A stretch of 64,000 nt of DNA from Coprobacillaceae bacterium UN01-12pH3A. GTDB lineage: Bacteria > Bacillota_I > Bacilli_A > Erysipelotrichales > Coprobacillaceae. Positions 29,168-40,015 of this stretch are shown here, piece after piece. Position numbers and translations under genes: made by a program. The number at the start of each line of letters is the position of its first letter. Within the stretch, counting starts at the first letter, position 1. The stretch covers positions 55,246-119,245 of the forward strand of contig JAQENU010000009.1 of assembly GCA_027676805.1 (NCBI GenBank), given 5' to 3'. Below the pieces are notes generated by a model. That model ran no database searches, was not told the DNA's origin, and saw nothing but the letters and a program-made list of their open reading frames with translations.

Positions 29168-30588
29168 TGAATAAAATTATAAAAATAGTCGTGTGCATAT
29201 GTTTCACTTTCATCGTTTGCGGTGCAGACTTATCCTACAAAGTAAAAGCGGAGGATGATTTTGAAATCAATGAACGCGATTATATCGAACGTTGCAAATC
29301 CTCTGAAATGTCAAAGAAGGATATCGAGATTTGCAGCCAATTCAATGAATATCTGAAAGCTAAAAATGAAAATTTAAAAAATAGTATGTCTGACCTACAG
29401 TCATCTATTGATGATACAGAAGGGCAAATTGATACATTAAGAGATGAAATTGATGCGATCGATTTGCAAATTCAAAATAAACAAGAAGAAATAAATTATG
29501 CTTCTGAGAATATTAATACATTGACAAATAATATTCAGGAACTGGAAGAAAGCTTAAAAGCACGTTTATATGCGATGCAGATGTATATCAATTCCAACCA
29601 ATTCTTTGGTTTTATCATTGGTGCAACAAGCTTTTCGGATTTATTTTCCAGAATTGACGGGGTCAATCAGCTGACTTCTTATGATAAGGATTTAATGAAT
29701 CGACTGGCTAATGATAAAATAGCCAACGAAGAACAAAAGAATTTGATGGAAGAATCAAAAAACAACTTAGCTTTACTACAGGAACAAAAAGGTCTCTATG
29801 AAGATCAATTGAATGCTCAGTTAGCGGATTTAACAGCTAAATTGGGATATATTGAGCAAGAACAAAAATTAACCGAACCGGTTATTAATCAATTGGCAAG
29901 CGCGGTAGCGAACAGTCAGGCAAGTATTGCCGAAGAAGAAGCTTATCAAAAATGGCTGCAGGAACAGCAAAATAAACCAAGCACGCCTGATAATGGCGGT
30001 ACAGATAATCCAGGAGATAATTCAGGATCAGATAATGGAAATGGTGATGCCGACAACAGTAATAACGGCGGCGGAGACAATGGCAATAACAATCAAGATA
30101 CATTTGCTTTAGGTTTGCAGATCGTTCAAAAGGCGATGAGCCAAAAAGGCAGCCCCTATGTTTGGGGCGGAAAAGGACAGCCGATCACTTCCGAGTTAAT
30201 TGGGTGGTTAAAAAGTGCTTATAAAGATGCAACGGCGGCTGGCTGGTATAATGGCTTGGAAAATTATTATGACTCAGGAACCTTGGCTTTTGACTGTTCA
30301 GGCTTAACCTATTGGGCATATAAACAGTTTGGTATATATGTTGGATATTCCACTTATGACCAGCAAGATAATGGCTACGAAGTGTCTTGGGATAATATGC
30401 AGCCCGGTGATCTTATCTTATTTGATTGGGATTATGATGGGCGAACCGATCATGTTGGAATGTATGCCGGTAATGGAATGATGGTCCATACATCGACACC
30501 AAATGATGGGTTTGGGGTACATATGATTAACTTGAATGCAAGTTCTACATGGTATAACCATTGCTATACAATTAGAAGATTTATATAG
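29167..30588 (+). CDS. FtsEX-linked coiled-coil NlpC/P60 hydrolase (CwlO/PcsB-like), copy 1
   Basis: This 473-residue secreted hydrolase has a signal peptide (residues 1-28), a coiled-coil domain of ~220 residues (NENLKNSMSDLQSS onward), a low-complexity Asn/Gly/Asp/Ser linker of ~40 residues, and a C-terminal NlpC/P60 domain. The catalytic Cys is in FDCSGLTYWAY, and the His residues are in TDHVGMYAG and MMVHTS. An insert (SELIGWLKSAYKDA...) precedes the catalytic Cys, unlike copy 2. In B. subtilis and streptococci such coiled-coil hydrolases are activated by FtsEX; the one-base overlap with ftsX supports that link here. The ATG is in the ftsX stop. Confidence 0.9.
   Translation: MNKIIKIVVCICFTFIVCGADLSYKVKAEDDFEINERDYIERCKSSEMSKKDIEICSQFNEYLKAKNENLKNSMSDLQSSIDDTEGQIDTLRDEIDAIDLQIQNKQEEINYASENINTLTNNIQELEESLKARLYAMQMYINSNQFFGFIIGATSFSDLFSRIDGVNQLTSYDKDLMNRLANDKIANEEQKNLMEESKNNLALLQEQKGLYEDQLNAQLADLTAKLGYIEQEQKLTEPVINQLASAVANSQASIAEEEAYQKWLQEQQNKPSTPDNGGTDNPGDNSGSDNGNGDADNSNNGGGDNGNNNQDTFALGLQIVQKAMSQKGSPYVWGGKGQPITSELIGWLKSAYKDATAAGWYNGLENYYDSGTLAFDCSGLTYWAYKQFGIYVGYSTYDQQDNGYEVSWDNMQPGDLILFDWDYDGRTDHVGMYAGNGMMVHTSTPNDGFGVHMINLNASSTWYNHCYTIRRFI
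29979..30099 (+). repeat. Low-complexity linker coding repeat (Asn/Gly/Asp/Ser)
   Basis: Repeated GATAAT, GGCGGT and AATAAC-type codons encode the flexible linker between the coiled coil and the catalytic domain of the first FtsEX-linked hydrolase. Length variation between strains would be expected. Confidence 0.6.
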
Positions 30589-30615
30589 CTTCTAAAAGGA
30601 GGAAAGGAATAAGGA

Positions 30616-31812
30616 ATGAGAAAAAAATCAAACTTTATCAAATGGCTATTAGTGGGAAGCTGCACAATGGTGGTGGCTCTTAGCGGCTTTCATACAGTAA
30701 ACGCAGAGAATGATTTTGCTGAAAATGAACGTGCCTATATGGATAAGTGTTCGTCAAATACACTGTCACGAAGCGAGATTGCTGTATGTGAAGAATTTAA
30801 TAGCTATTTGAAAGATAAAAGTGCCAGTATTCAAAATAATATTGATACATTGGAATCTGATTTAACTACAGTGAAAGAAAAGATTAATGCAGTGCATGAT
30901 GCGATTCAATCATTTAATGATCAGATTGCTTTACAGCAGGAAGAGATCGACTATATTTTAGCAAATATAAAAAATAAAGAAGATGATATTGCATATCGTG
31001 AAGGATTGTTAAGAGAACGTCTTTATGCAATGCAGACCTATTCAAATTCAAATCAGTTTCTAAGCTTTATCTTAGGAGCAAGTGATTTTTCCGATCTATT
31101 CTCTCGTATTGAGGGGGTTAATGAATTAACTGCCAATGACAAGCAATTGATTGAACAGTTAAATCAAGATAAAAAAGACTTAGAGGAACAAAGAGTTTGG
31201 GCAGAAGATGCGAAAGCAACCTTAGAAGGGTTAAAGGCTGAACAGGTTGCAAAAGAAAATGAGTACACCGATTTAGTTAATCAATATGCTGCTAAGTTAG
31301 ATAGCCAACAGCAGGATAAAGCAGAAATGGATGAATATAATGCAGCTTTAGATGCGGCATTGAATGAAAGCCGTATCTCTTTGGAACAGCAGGAATGGCT
31401 GAATAATGGCGGAGCGAGTGCCGGAGGCGGAGCTGAAGCAACAGGAGATGCTGCCGCAGTTGTCGCTTGGGCAACCAGCAAGATTGGCTTGCCTTATATT
31501 TGGGGTGGAAGCGGACCTAATGGTTATGACTGCTCTGGTCTGACCTCACAAGCATATTTACAGGCTGCCGGTATTTGGATCGGACGTACAACTTGGGATC
31601 AAATTAAACAAGGAACTGATGTCGGATGGGGAAATTTCCAGCCGGGAGATCTGATTTTCTTTAGTACAGATGGATACTGCAGCCATGTAGGGATGTATGT
31701 AGGAAATGGTATTATGGTGCATGCTCCTCAGCCGGGAAGTACAGTCATGTATTCTAATGTGAATATTGCATACTGGCAAAACACATTCTGTGGAGCTAGA
31801 AGATATTTATAA
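30616..31812 (+). CDS. Coiled-coil NlpC/P60 hydrolase (CwlO/PcsB-like), copy 2
   Basis: This 398-residue paralogue of the preceding gene has a signal peptide ending near GFHTVNA, then the same N-terminal pattern (ENDFAENERAYMDKCSSNTLS against EDDFEINERDYIERCKSSEMS), and a coiled coil of ~210 residues. A short Gly/Ala hinge leads to a compact NlpC/P60 domain, with Cys in YDCSGLTSQAY and His in CSHVGMYVG and IMVHAP. It lacks the Asn-rich linker and the catalytic insert of copy 1. AGGAGGAAAGGAATAAGG precedes the ATG. Tandem duplication next to ftsEX suggests two outputs for one switch, but partner choice is inference. Confidence 0.9.
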   Translation: MRKKSNFIKWLLVGSCTMVVALSGFHTVNAENDFAENERAYMDKCSSNTLSRSEIAVCEEFNSYLKDKSASIQNNIDTLESDLTTVKEKINAVHDAIQSFNDQIALQQEEIDYILANIKNKEDDIAYREGLLRERLYAMQTYSNSNQFLSFILGASDFSDLFSRIEGVNELTANDKQLIEQLNQDKKDLEEQRVWAEDAKATLEGLKAEQVAKENEYTDLVNQYAAKLDSQQQDKAEMDEYNAALDAALNESRISLEQQEWLNNGGASAGGGAEATGDAAAVVAWATSKIGLPYIWGGSGPNGYDCSGLTSQAYLQAAGIWIGRTTWDQIKQGTDVGWGNFQPGDLIFFSTDGYCSHVGMYVGNGIMVHAPQPGSTVMYSNVNIAYWQNTFCGARRYL

Positions 31813-31837
31813 GGTAGAACGAATGTTCTGCCTTTTT
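31811..31837 (+). terminator. Terminator after second coiled-coil hydrolase
   Basis: AAGGTAGAAC-gaat-GTTCTGCCTT (one wobble) is followed by T. It ends the ftsEX-hydrolase block. Confidence 0.8.
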
Positions 31838-31913
31838 ATGTTGTAAAGCCTAAATTTTGCCAAATTATTAGAATAAACGAGGGACTTCGACAGGGTTATA
31901 AACGCTCTCATAA

Positions 31914-31948
31914 AAGGAGAAACAAAATGTAAACAAAAAGTACATTTT
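31914..31948 (+). other. Start-stop element (ATGTAA) with ribosome site and hairpin
   Basis: AAGGAGA (31914-31920) lies seven nt before ATG-TAA (31927-31932), a minimal one-codon reading frame. The same bases form a hairpin, AAAATGTA (31924-31931) with TACATTTT (31941-31948). It sits ~70 nt upstream of the Ctp protease gene. It could be chance; function is unproven. Confidence 0.3.
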
Positions 31949-31999
31949 AATAATATATTCAGCATTTTTGTGGTAGAATATCTTTATTGAGGTGATTGG

Positions 32000-33427
32000 A
32001 TGAACTTGAATGAAGAACCAAAAAAGAAGGCGAAAATAAGAATTAATCCTGGGGCGATGATCATTGCGATGATCCTTTGTTTAGGCGGTGGATATTGGTT
32101 AGGGAAAGAGACCGGTAAGTCAACGGATACAACGTCAGCACAGAACCCATTAGGTAAAATAGAGGAAGTATACAATATTTTAAAAAATGATTGGCTGAAT
32201 GTATCAGATGAAATCAATTTAGATGATGTTTTAGCTAAAGCAATGGTTGAGGCAGTAAACGATCCCTACAACAGTTGTTTTACTCCGGAAGAATTAACTC
32301 AGTTTGAAAATACAATCAATAAAAACTATGAAGGAATCGGAGTAGCCTTTAATACGGCAGCAGGTGTCCCAATTATTACTCAGGTGTATGTGGGTTCAAC
32401 TGCCGAAGCTGCGGGATTAAAAATGGGCGATATCCTTCTTGAAGCGGATCATCAGGATTTAACGGATCTGACAAACACGGAGATCGCCGAACTGGTTAAG
32501 GGAAATAGCGGAACGACAGTACTGCTGAAAGTGAAGCGGAATCAAGAAGAATTTGAAGTCACTGTAAAAAGAGCACCAGTCGATTACTCTGCAATCTATG
32601 AGATCAAAGAAGCGAATGGAAAGAAATATGGTCTGCTTCATTTAAGTTCATTTGGAGCCACTACAGATAAAGAAGTAGAAAAAGCGTTAGCCTATTTTAA
32701 AGCTGAAAATATCGAGACAATCGCTATCGATTTACGCGATAATACAGGGGGATATCTGCAGTCAGCCAAAGGTATACTGGATTTATTTTTAAGCAAGGGA
32801 CAAACAGAATTCAGCACAGAGGATAAGAACGGTAAGCAAGTCATCTATCAGTCTGAAAACAGCAGCCCTTATCAATTTGTAAATGGATATATTCTTGTTA
32901 ACGAAAACACAGCTTCGGCTTCGGAAGTGGTTGCTGGAGCTTTACAGGAGCTTTTAGGATATCAGCTGATTGGCACAACAACTTACGGAAAAGGGGTTGT
33001 TCAGACACAAGTGACGCTAAGTGATTTAAGTGTCGTCAAATATACCTCTTCAAGGTGGATGCTGCCAAGCGGAAAAAATATTAATGAAGTTGGGTTGAAT
33101 GCGGATATTGAAGTGAACAATATAGATGCCAGTCATTTATACGATTTTGAAGTGACAGAGCCGTTAAAAACGGACATGGTCGATCTGCGTGTTCAGCAAA
33201 TGCAAATGATGCTGAAACTGCTTGGTTATAATATTGACCGAGAAGATGGCTATTTCAATGAATTAACAAAAGAAGCTTTAGTTGAATTTGAAAAAAAACA
33301 TGGTTTAGAAGCTAATGGTGAATTATCTGATGATGACCGTGTAATTTTAATAAAAGAAGTGGTTTTATATTTAAATGATGAAAATAATGATCAGCAGTAC
33401 CAAAAACTAATAACGTTGATCAAGTAA
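32000..33427 (+). CDS. Carboxyl-terminal processing protease (S41, PDZ, peptidoglycan-binding)
   Basis: This 475-residue membrane-anchored serine protease of the CtpA/CtpB group has one N-terminal transmembrane segment (about 18-33). A PDZ domain follows (YEGIGVAFN...[15 protein letters not shown]). The S41 catalytic domain has the Ser in [13 protein letters not shown] and the general-base Lys in [14 protein letters not shown]-terminal peptidoglycan-binding_1 domain ([19 protein letters not shown]...) tethers it to the wall. Substrates may include exported regulators or wall hydrolases; the neighbourhood of NlpC/P60 proteins suggests the latter, as inference. GAGGTGAT precedes ATG 32000. uvrB follows after 11 nt. 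Confidence 0.92.
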   Translation: MNLNEEPKKKAKIRINPGAMIIAMILCLGGGYWLGKETGKSTDTTSAQNPLGKIEEVYNILKNDWLNVSDEINLDDVLAKAMVEAVNDPYNSCFTPEELTQFENTINKNYEGIGVAFNTAAGVPIITQVYVGSTAEAAGLKMGDILLEADHQDLTDLTNTEIAELVKGNSGTTVLLKVKRNQEEFEVTVKRAPVDYSAIYEIKEANGKKYGLLHLSSFGATTDKEVEKALAYFKAENIETIAIDLRDNTGGYLQSAKGILDLFLSKGQTEFSTEDKNGKQVIYQSENSSPYQFVNGYILVNENTASASEVVAGALQELLGYQLIGTTTYGKGVVQTQVTLSDLSVVKYTSSRWMLPSGKNINEVGLNADIEVNNIDASHLYDFEVTEPLKTDMVDLRVQQMQMMLKLLGYNIDREDGYFNELTKEALVEFEKKHGLEANGELSDDDRVILIKEVVLYLNDENNDQQYQKLITLIK

Positions 33428-33438
33428 GGAGGGAGTCT

Positions 33439-35415
33439 ATGCCTAAATTTGAATTAGTGTCTTCCTATAAACCAACCGGAGATCAGCCTAAAGCGATCGA
33501 TGAACTGGTAGAAGGAATCGAGAACGGTAAAAAAGTTCAGGTCCTTTTAGGAGGAACGGGGACAGGAAAAACATTTACTGTTTCCAATGTTATTGCGAAA
33601 GTGAATAAGCCAACCTTGATATTAGCACATAATAAGACGTTGGCAGGGCAGCTATATTCCGAATTTAAAGAATTTTTCCCTAATAATCGTGTAGAATATT
33701 TTGTATCAAACTTCGACTTTTATCAGCCCGAAGCTTATATTCCTAAAAGTGATACGTATATAGATAAAACGTCGGTGACCAATTATGAAATTGAAATGCT
33801 GCGTTCTTCGGCGATGAATTCATTATTAGAACGTGAAGATACCATTGTTGTGGCATCCGTTGCTTCTATTTACGGGTTGGGGAATCCAAACCAATATCGT
33901 GAAATGATTTTTAGTGTACGTGTCGGACAAATGATTGACCGTAAAGAACTGTTAACCTATTTGGTAGATCGTCAGTATGTTAGAAATGATATCGAACAGA
34001 CACGTGGGACATTCCGAGTGCGCGGTGATGTCGTGGAAATCATGCCGGGACATACCGAAAACTGGATTGTTCGTATTGAACTTTTCGGTGATGAAGTAGA
34101 GCGTATTTGTGAAGTTGAACCATTGACCGGAAATGTTTTAAACGTCTTTAATCATTATACGATTTATCCGGCTTATGATTATGTGACAACTAAAGAACAA
34201 ATGAATCGTGCGGTAAATGGCATCAGCGAAGAGCTGGAAGTGCGCTTAAAAGAATTACAGGAAGATAATAAACTTTTAGAGCATCAGCGTTTGGAACAGC
34301 GTACACGTCATGATATCGAGATGTTAAGAGAGGTTGGTATCTGTTCAGGAATTGAGAACTATTCACGTCATATCGACGGTCGTTTGGCGGGACAGCGTCC
34401 TTATACGTTAATTGATTATTTCCCTAAGGATTTCTTATTAGTTGTAGATGAATCCCATGTTATGCTGCCGCAGATACGCGGAATGTTTAATGGAGATCGT
34501 TCACGTAAGAATGTATTAGTTGATTACGGCTTCCGTCTGCCAAGTGCTTTGGATAACCGTCCTTTGCGTTTTGAAGAATTTGAAACTTTGATTAATCAGG
34601 CGATATATGTTTCGGCGACACCGGGAGACTATGAGCTGGAAAAAGTAAACAATCATTATGTGGAACAGATTATTCGTCCTACCGGTTTATTAGATCCAAT
34701 CATTGAAGTCAGACCAATCGCTAATCAAATTGATGATATTATCGGTGAGATTAATGAACGTATCAAGCGTAATGAACGTGTATTAATCACGACACTTACA
34801 AAGCGTATGGCAGAAGATTTGACAGATTATTTAAAAGAAGTGGGATTGAAAGTATCCTATCTTCATTCGGAAACGAAAACTTTGGAAAGAACGGAAATTT
34901 TGCGTGATCTGCGTTTAGGAAAGTATGATGTTTTGATTGGGATCAACCTTTTAAGAGAAGGCTTAGACTTACCGGAAGTTTCATTAGTCTGTATTTTGGA
35001 TGCAGATAAAGAAGGCTTCCTAAGAAGTCACCGCTCACTGATTCAGACCATCGGTCGTGCCGCCCGTAATGCTTCGGGACGTGTTATCATGTATGCTGAT
35101 CGTATCACTGATTCAATGAATTCAGCAATCAAAGAAACGAATCGTCGCCGCGAAATCCAAGAGGCTTATAATAAAGAACATAACATTACACCTAAAACCA
35201 TTATCAAGGATATCCGTGACGCTATTCATGGATTGGAAAATACGGTGGATTCTGCTGCTGACTTGCTGAAGAAAGGCAAGAAGGCACCTAAGAAAGCAAA
35301 AGAAGAATTGATCAAAGATATTGAAGCACAGATGAAAGCAGCGGCTAAGGTCTTAGACTTTGAAAAAGCAATGGAGCTGCGAGATATCTTAATCGAATTA
35401 AAAGGTGAAAAATAA
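33439..35415 (+). CDS. uvrB: Excinuclease ABC subunit B
   Basis: This 658-residue UvrB is the damage-verifying helicase-like subunit of nucleotide excision repair. Walker A is [15 protein letters not shown] (about 37-51), the beta-hairpin region has [11 protein letters not shown], and helicase motifs include [12 protein letters not shown] and [18 protein letters not shown]. The C-terminal UVR domain ([28 protein letters not shown]) contacts UvrC and UvrA. Length and order are standard. AAGGAGGG precedes the ATG. Its stop overlaps the next ATG (TAATG), so uvrB, the CCA gene and uvrA form one unit. Confidence 0.97.
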   Translation: MPKFELVSSYKPTGDQPKAIDELVEGIENGKKVQVLLGGTGTGKTFTVSNVIAKVNKPTLILAHNKTLAGQLYSEFKEFFPNNRVEYFVSNFDFYQPEAYIPKSDTYIDKTSVTNYEIEMLRSSAMNSLLEREDTIVVASVASIYGLGNPNQYREMIFSVRVGQMIDRKELLTYLVDRQYVRNDIEQTRGTFRVRGDVVEIMPGHTENWIVRIELFGDEVERICEVEPLTGNVLNVFNHYTIYPAYDYVTTKEQMNRAVNGISEELEVRLKELQEDNKLLEHQRLEQRTRHDIEMLREVGICSGIENYSRHIDGRLAGQRPYTLIDYFPKDFLLVVDESHVMLPQIRGMFNGDRSRKNVLVDYGFRLPSALDNRPLRFEEFETLINQAIYVSATPGDYELEKVNNHYVEQIIRPTGLLDPIIEVRPIANQIDDIIGEINERIKRNERVLITTLTKRMAEDLTDYLKEVGLKVSYLHSETKTLERTEILRDLRLGKYDVLIGINLLREGLDLPEVSLVCILDADKEGFLRSHRSLIQTIGRAARNASGRVIMYADRITDSMNSAIKETNRRREIQEAYNKEHNITPKTIIKDIRDAIHGLENTVDSAADLLKKGKKAPKKAKEELIKDIEAQMKAAAKVLDFEKAMELRDILIELKGEK

Positions 35416-36773
35416 TGGAATTTTTCAGTCACTTTCCCCCTATTGTAAAAGCAGTGTTTGATGCCATTAAACATTCAGGCGGAGATGCCTATATCGTTGG
35501 CGGTTATGTACGTGATGAATGGCTGAAGTTAAAAGGAAATAAAGATATTGATGTTGAGGTTTATGGATTAGAGCCTCAACATCTTCATATTGTATTAAAA
35601 AAGTTTGGCGAAACCCAGCAGATCGGCAGAAGCTTTAGTGTTTTTAAACTAGCCAGTCTTCCTAATTTTGATTTTGCCTTAGCCAGAAAAGAAAAAAAGA
35701 CCGGAGACGGTCATCGGGATTTCGTAATGGAATATCTGACGGATAAGAACTTTAAAGAAGCCTGCAAACGTCGGGATTTAACGATCAACAGTATTTTATT
35801 GGATCCTTACAGCGGGGAACTGATAGACCCTTATGGGGGAATATCGGATTTAGAAAATAAAAGGATTCGTTTAATCGATGAAAATACATTCAAAGAAGAT
35901 CCTCTTAGAGTTTTAAGAGCAGCTAGAATGCAGGCAAAATTACCGGAATTTCATATCGATCCGAAAACAAAGCAAGTGTGTAAAGAGATGACCGGGCAAC
36001 TGATTCATTTAAGTAAGGAGCGTATCTTTCAGGAATATTCTAAGCTTCTGTTAAGCACACAGCCATCGCTTGGTCTTTCTTTTTTGTATGAAATTAAGGC
36101 ATTGCCAAAACCGCTTTATTTATTGGCTGAAACCATGCAGAGAGCAGATTTTCACCCGGAAGGCAATGTGTTTAATCATACGCTGCTCGTTGTTGATTTA
36201 GCGGCATTATGCAAAGAGAAAGCCGTTGATCCATTAGGCTTTATGTGGTCAGCTCTCCTGCATGATATTGGCAAGCCGGCTGTCACAACCGATCAAGGAA
36301 AAGCACCCAACCATGATTTGATAGGAGAACCGCTTGCCTATCAATTCATGTATGACTTATCTAGCAACAAGGACTTATCTGCATATGTTTCACTGATGGT
36401 GCGATGTCATATGGTCTTGATGAATGCTTCCAGACAAGGCATGAAGCCTTATCCTTATCTTAAAGTATTAAAGCGATTAGAAGGCAGGGTTCATATAGAT
36501 GATTTGGCACTTTTATGCAAATGTGATAAAATGGGAAGGGCAAGAATTGATTGCCAGTCGATTGAAAATTTTAATGCTTATATCGATAAAATGAAGAAAA
36601 ATTATGGTATGATAGCTTTGCCGCCACTTGTAAGTGGACAAGATTTAAAGGATTTAGGCTATCGTCCTAACCCGGCATTTTCAAAGATATTAGAAGATGC
36701 CTATGATAAACAGCTGTCAGGAAAAGATAGGCAGCAACTAATCAACTATATTTTAAGCAAATATGAGAGGTGA
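35415..36773 (+). CDS. cca: CCA-adding enzyme / tRNA nucleotidyltransferase with HD domain
   Basis: This 452-residue class II nucleotidyltransferase builds or repairs the 3' CCA of tRNAs. The head has GGYVRDEWL and the metal-binding [15 protein letters not shown] and [12 protein letters not shown] match the nucleotide-selecting neck motifs (EDxxR). A C-terminal HD phosphohydrolase domain ([11 protein letters not shown] and [11 protein letters not shown]) resembles the multifunctional proteobacterial type. CCA- and A-adding activities cannot be separated by eye. It sits between uvrB and uvrA; the ATG overlaps the uvrB stop. Confidence 0.88.
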   Translation: MEFFSHFPPIVKAVFDAIKHSGGDAYIVGGYVRDEWLKLKGNKDIDVEVYGLEPQHLHIVLKKFGETQQIGRSFSVFKLASLPNFDFALARKEKKTGDGHRDFVMEYLTDKNFKEACKRRDLTINSILLDPYSGELIDPYGGISDLENKRIRLIDENTFKEDPLRVLRAARMQAKLPEFHIDPKTKQVCKEMTGQLIHLSKERIFQEYSKLLLSTQPSLGLSFLYEIKALPKPLYLLAETMQRADFHPEGNVFNHTLLVVDLAALCKEKAVDPLGFMWSALLHDIGKPAVTTDQGKAPNHDLIGEPLAYQFMYDLSSNKDLSAYVSLMVRCHMVLMNASRQGMKPYPYLKVLKRLEGRVHIDDLALLCKCDKMGRARIDCQSIENFNAYIDKMKKNYGMIALPPLVSGQDLKDLGYRPNPAFSKILEDAYDKQLSGKDRQQLINYILSKYER

Positions 36774-36777
36774 AAAT

Positions 36778-39615
36778 ATGGAACACGATAAAATTATTAT
36801 AAAAGGAGCTCGCGAGAATAACTTAAAAAACATTGATATTGAGATCCCGCGTAACGAACTTGTCATTATGACCGGACTTTCCGGATCTGGGAAGACATCT
36901 TTGGCATTTGATACGATTTATGCCGAAGGACAGCGTCGTTATGTTGAATCGTTGAGTGCTTATGCCCGTCAGTTCTTAGGAAATGCGGATAAGCCGGATG
37001 TGGACAGCATTGAAGGACTATCACCGGCTATTGCGATCGATCAGAAAACAACCAGTCACAATCCTCGTTCTACGGTAGGAACTGTAACCGAGATTTATGA
37101 CTATTTGAGATTGCTTTATGCAAGAATTGGGGTTGCCTACTGTCCGGAGCATAATGTCCCTATTCAATCTCAGACGGTAAAGCAGATGATTGATACAGTC
37201 GATCATTTTGAAGATGGTTCAAGATTGCAAGTATTGTCACCGATCATGAAAAATAAGAAGGGAACCCATAAAGATCTCTTTGAAAAACTTCGTAAGGAAG
37301 GTTATGTGCGTATCCGTGTCGATGGTGAAACTCGTTTGTTAGAAGAAGAAATTGAATTAGATAAAAACAAACGTCATAACATTGAAGTCATTATTGACCG
37401 TATTGTGAAACGTGAAGATTATCGTTCACGATTAGCTGACTCATTGGAAACCGCATTGAGATTAAGTGAAGGGGAAGCTATTGTTCAAAATCTGACAACA
37501 GAAACAGAACATCTCTTCTCAGAAAATCATGCCTGTCCGATCTGTGGTTTTTCAGTACCAAAATTAGAACCGCGTTTATTCTCATTCAACTCTCCTTTGG
37601 GAGCCTGTCCGGACTGTAAAGGATTAGGGTTTAAAAATGAAGTTGATGTCGATCTGATTATTCCGGATCGCGAATTATCTATTAATCAGGGAGGAATCCG
37701 TTATTTCAAGACCGCTATCGGTACGGATCGTATTGAATGGCAGCGTTTCTTAATCTTGTGTGATAAATATCATATTGACTTAGATAAACCATTAAAGAAA
37801 TTCACAAAAAAAGAAATGGATATTATCATGATTGGATCAACGGAACCGATTACTTATACGATTACTTCCAGTTCAGGAAATGTGAGTAAAACAACAAAAT
37901 ACATAGAAGGAGTTAAAACGCTGATTCAACGTCGTTTTGAAGAAACAACTTCTTCATGGTCTAAAGAATACTATGAATCTTTTACCGCTGAACACACCTG
38001 TCCGACTTGCCACGGAAAGCGTTTGACAGATGAAGTGTTAAGTGTTCGTGTCGGGGGATTAAACATAGCGCAGCTGACTGATTTATCGATTAAGGAAGCT
38101 TTGCGTTTCTTCAATGAACTTGAACTGACTGCGACAGAAGCCGTGATCGCAGAACTTATTCTAAAAGAAATTAAAGACCGTTTGGGCTTCTTATTTGATG
38201 TAGGTCTAGGGTATCTTTGTCTGTCACGTATGGCCGCCGGATTGTCTGGCGGAGAAGCGCAGCGTATTCGTTTGGCAACTCAGATTGGGTCACGTTTGAC
38301 TGGGGTTCTTTATGTCTTGGATGAACCTTCAATCGGACTTCATCAGCGTGATAATGATAAATTGATTAATACTCTGCATCAGATTCGCGATTTGGGAAAC
38401 AGTGTGATCGTTGTTGAACATGATGAGGATACGATGCGTGCCTCTGACTATATTATTGATATTGGTCCGGGAGCCGGGATTCATGGTGGGGAAGTCATTG
38501 CAGCCGGAACTCCGGAAGAGATTATGAAAGATGAAAATTCTATTACCGGGAAATATTTGTCTCATCGTTTAAGTATTCCGGTTCCTAAAAAACGCCGTAA
38601 AGGCAATGGCAAGTTCATTGAGATTAAAGGGGCAGAGGAAAACAACCTCAAGAAGATCAATGTGAAATTCCCATTGGGAACATATACAGTAGTAACCGGA
38701 GTATCCGGATCTGGGAAATCTTCCTTAGTCAATGAGATTTTATGCAAAGGTATTCAGGCTTCAGTAAACCGTACAAAGATCAGACCGGGGAAACATAAAT
38801 CTATCCTTGGTTTAGAGCATGTCGATAAAGTCATTGATGTGTCACAGGATCCGATCGGACGTACACCACGCTCAAATCCAGCCACTTATACGGGTGTATT
38901 TGATGATATTCGTGATTTGTTTGCGAAAACCACCGATGCGAAACTAAAAGGGTATGATAAAGGACGCTTTTCATTCAATGTCAAAGGCGGGCGCTGTGAA
39001 GCTTGTCAGGGAGATGGAGTACGCCGTATTTCCATGCATTTCCTGCCCGACGTTTACGTGCCTTGTGAAGAATGTGAAGGAAAACGCTATAATCGCGAAA
39101 CTTTAGAAGTTATGTACCGCGGTAAAAATATATATGATGTCTTAGAGATGACGGTCGAAGATGCCTGTGAATTTTTTGCTAATCTGCCTAAGATCGCAAA
39201 TAAAATGGTTACATTAAGAGATGTGGGCTTAGGTTATATCAAATTAGGACAAAGTGCGACAACCTTGTCAGGAGGAGAAGCACAGCGTGTGAAGCTTGCA
39301 AGCGAGCTGCAGAAAAGAGCGACAGGAAAAACGGTGTATATCCTTGATGAACCATCAACAGGACTGCATAGTCATGACGTTGCCCGCTTAATTGAAGTGC
39401 TGCAAAGTATTGTTGATAATGGGGATACGGTTGTCATCATTGAACATAATTTAGATATGATCAAAGTAGCCGATCATATTATAGACTTAGGACCAGAGGG
39501 CGGAGATGAAGGCGGAACCATCGTAGTAACGGGAACCCCTGAAAAAGTAGCTAAATGCAAAGACAGCTACACCGGTCACTTCCTACAGCATGTATTAAAT
39601 GAAAATAGATCTTGA
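36778..39615 (+). CDS. uvrA: Excinuclease ABC subunit A
   Basis: This 945-residue damage sensor of nucleotide excision repair has two ABC ATPase modules: Walker [15 protein letters not shown] and [13 protein letters not shown], signatures [12 protein letters not shown] and [12 protein letters not shown], and Walker B sequences [13 protein letters not shown] and [13 protein letters not shown]. Zinc-finger cysteine pairs are seen at CPICGF/CPDCKG and [16 protein letters not shown]. It loads UvrB onto DNA. ATG 36778 has GAGGTG upstream; an in-frame ATG at 36763 lies in the cca gene before that site. The next gene begins inside its last codons. Confidence 0.97.
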   Translation: MEHDKIIIKGARENNLKNIDIEIPRNELVIMTGLSGSGKTSLAFDTIYAEGQRRYVESLSAYARQFLGNADKPDVDSIEGLSPAIAIDQKTTSHNPRSTVGTVTEIYDYLRLLYARIGVAYCPEHNVPIQSQTVKQMIDTVDHFEDGSRLQVLSPIMKNKKGTHKDLFEKLRKEGYVRIRVDGETRLLEEEIELDKNKRHNIEVIIDRIVKREDYRSRLADSLETALRLSEGEAIVQNLTTETEHLFSENHACPICGFSVPKLEPRLFSFNSPLGACPDCKGLGFKNEVDVDLIIPDRELSINQGGIRYFKTAIGTDRIEWQRFLILCDKYHIDLDKPLKKFTKKEMDIIMIGSTEPITYTITSSSGNVSKTTKYIEGVKTLIQRRFEETTSSWSKEYYESFTAEHTCPTCHGKRLTDEVLSVRVGGLNIAQLTDLSIKEALRFFNELELTATEAVIAELILKEIKDRLGFLFDVGLGYLCLSRMAAGLSGGEAQRIRLATQIGSRLTGVLYVLDEPSIGLHQRDNDKLINTLHQIRDLGNSVIVVEHDEDTMRASDYIIDIGPGAGIHGGEVIAAGTPEEIMKDENSITGKYLSHRLSIPVPKKRRKGNGKFIEIKGAEENNLKKINVKFPLGTYTVVTGVSGSGKSSLVNEILCKGIQASVNRTKIRPGKHKSILGLEHVDKVIDVSQDPIGRTPRSNPATYTGVFDDIRDLFAKTTDAKLKGYDKGRFSFNVKGGRCEACQGDGVRRISMHFLPDVYVPCEECEGKRYNRETLEVMYRGKNIYDVLEMTVEDACEFFANLPKIANKMVTLRDVGLGYIKLGQSATTLSGGEAQRVKLASELQKRATGKTVYILDEPSTGLHSHDVARLIEVLQSIVDNGDTVVIIEHNLDMIKVADHIIDLGPEGGDEGGTIVVTGTPEKVAKCKDSYTGHFLQHVLNENRS

Positions 39616-40015
39616 TGCATTAAATCCTAAAAAGATGCTGAAACGCTTAGTTTCCGTCTTTTTAGGTTTATTGATATTAGGCTTCTTTGAGTTTGCTGCT
39701 TCTATCAAGATGCAGGAAATGCTGCTTGTAAGCATATTCTATATGATTGGCTACACTGTGTTTGAAATACTCTATTTATTTTTGATTCTCCATCATTTTA
39801 AAGATAAAAAAATGACGCTGAATTGGATGATTTTATTAAAAACGATACATTATTTTATAAGTTGGTTTCTTTTATTGTTAAATTCCTTTATACTAAAGGG
39901 AGAAAGTTATATGACTTTACTTGGTACATTACTATTATTTGTAATAGTGGAAATACTGTATATGATCACAACGTATCGTAAGGAGGACCCATCATGTCAA
40001 AAAAATCAGTATTAG
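39599..40015 (+). CDS. Small four-pass membrane protein, unknown
   Basis: I do not recognise this 138-residue protein. It has four clear hydrophobic segments (about residues 17-35, 42-65, 77-100 and 107-124), a basic N-terminus and a charged tail (YRKEDPSCQKNQY). It overlaps uvrA by 17 bases and hprK by 22, so it is embedded in an operon. The codon usage looks like its neighbours. It could be an accessory of the HprK-Lgt group, but position is the only hint. Confidence 0.7.
   Translation: MKIDLDALNPKKMLKRLVSVFLGLLILGFFEFAASIKMQEMLLVSIFYMIGYTVFEILYLFLILHHFKDKKMTLNWMILLKTIHYFISWFLLLLNSFILKGESYMTLLGTLLLFVIVEILYMITTYRKEDPSCQKNQY

Noticed and set aside
29885..30112. Overlapping His/Tyr-rich and Pro/Arg-rich frames over the linker of the first coiled-coil hydrolase.
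   Set aside because: They are shadows of the Asn/Gly-rich coding repeat and lack ribosome sites.
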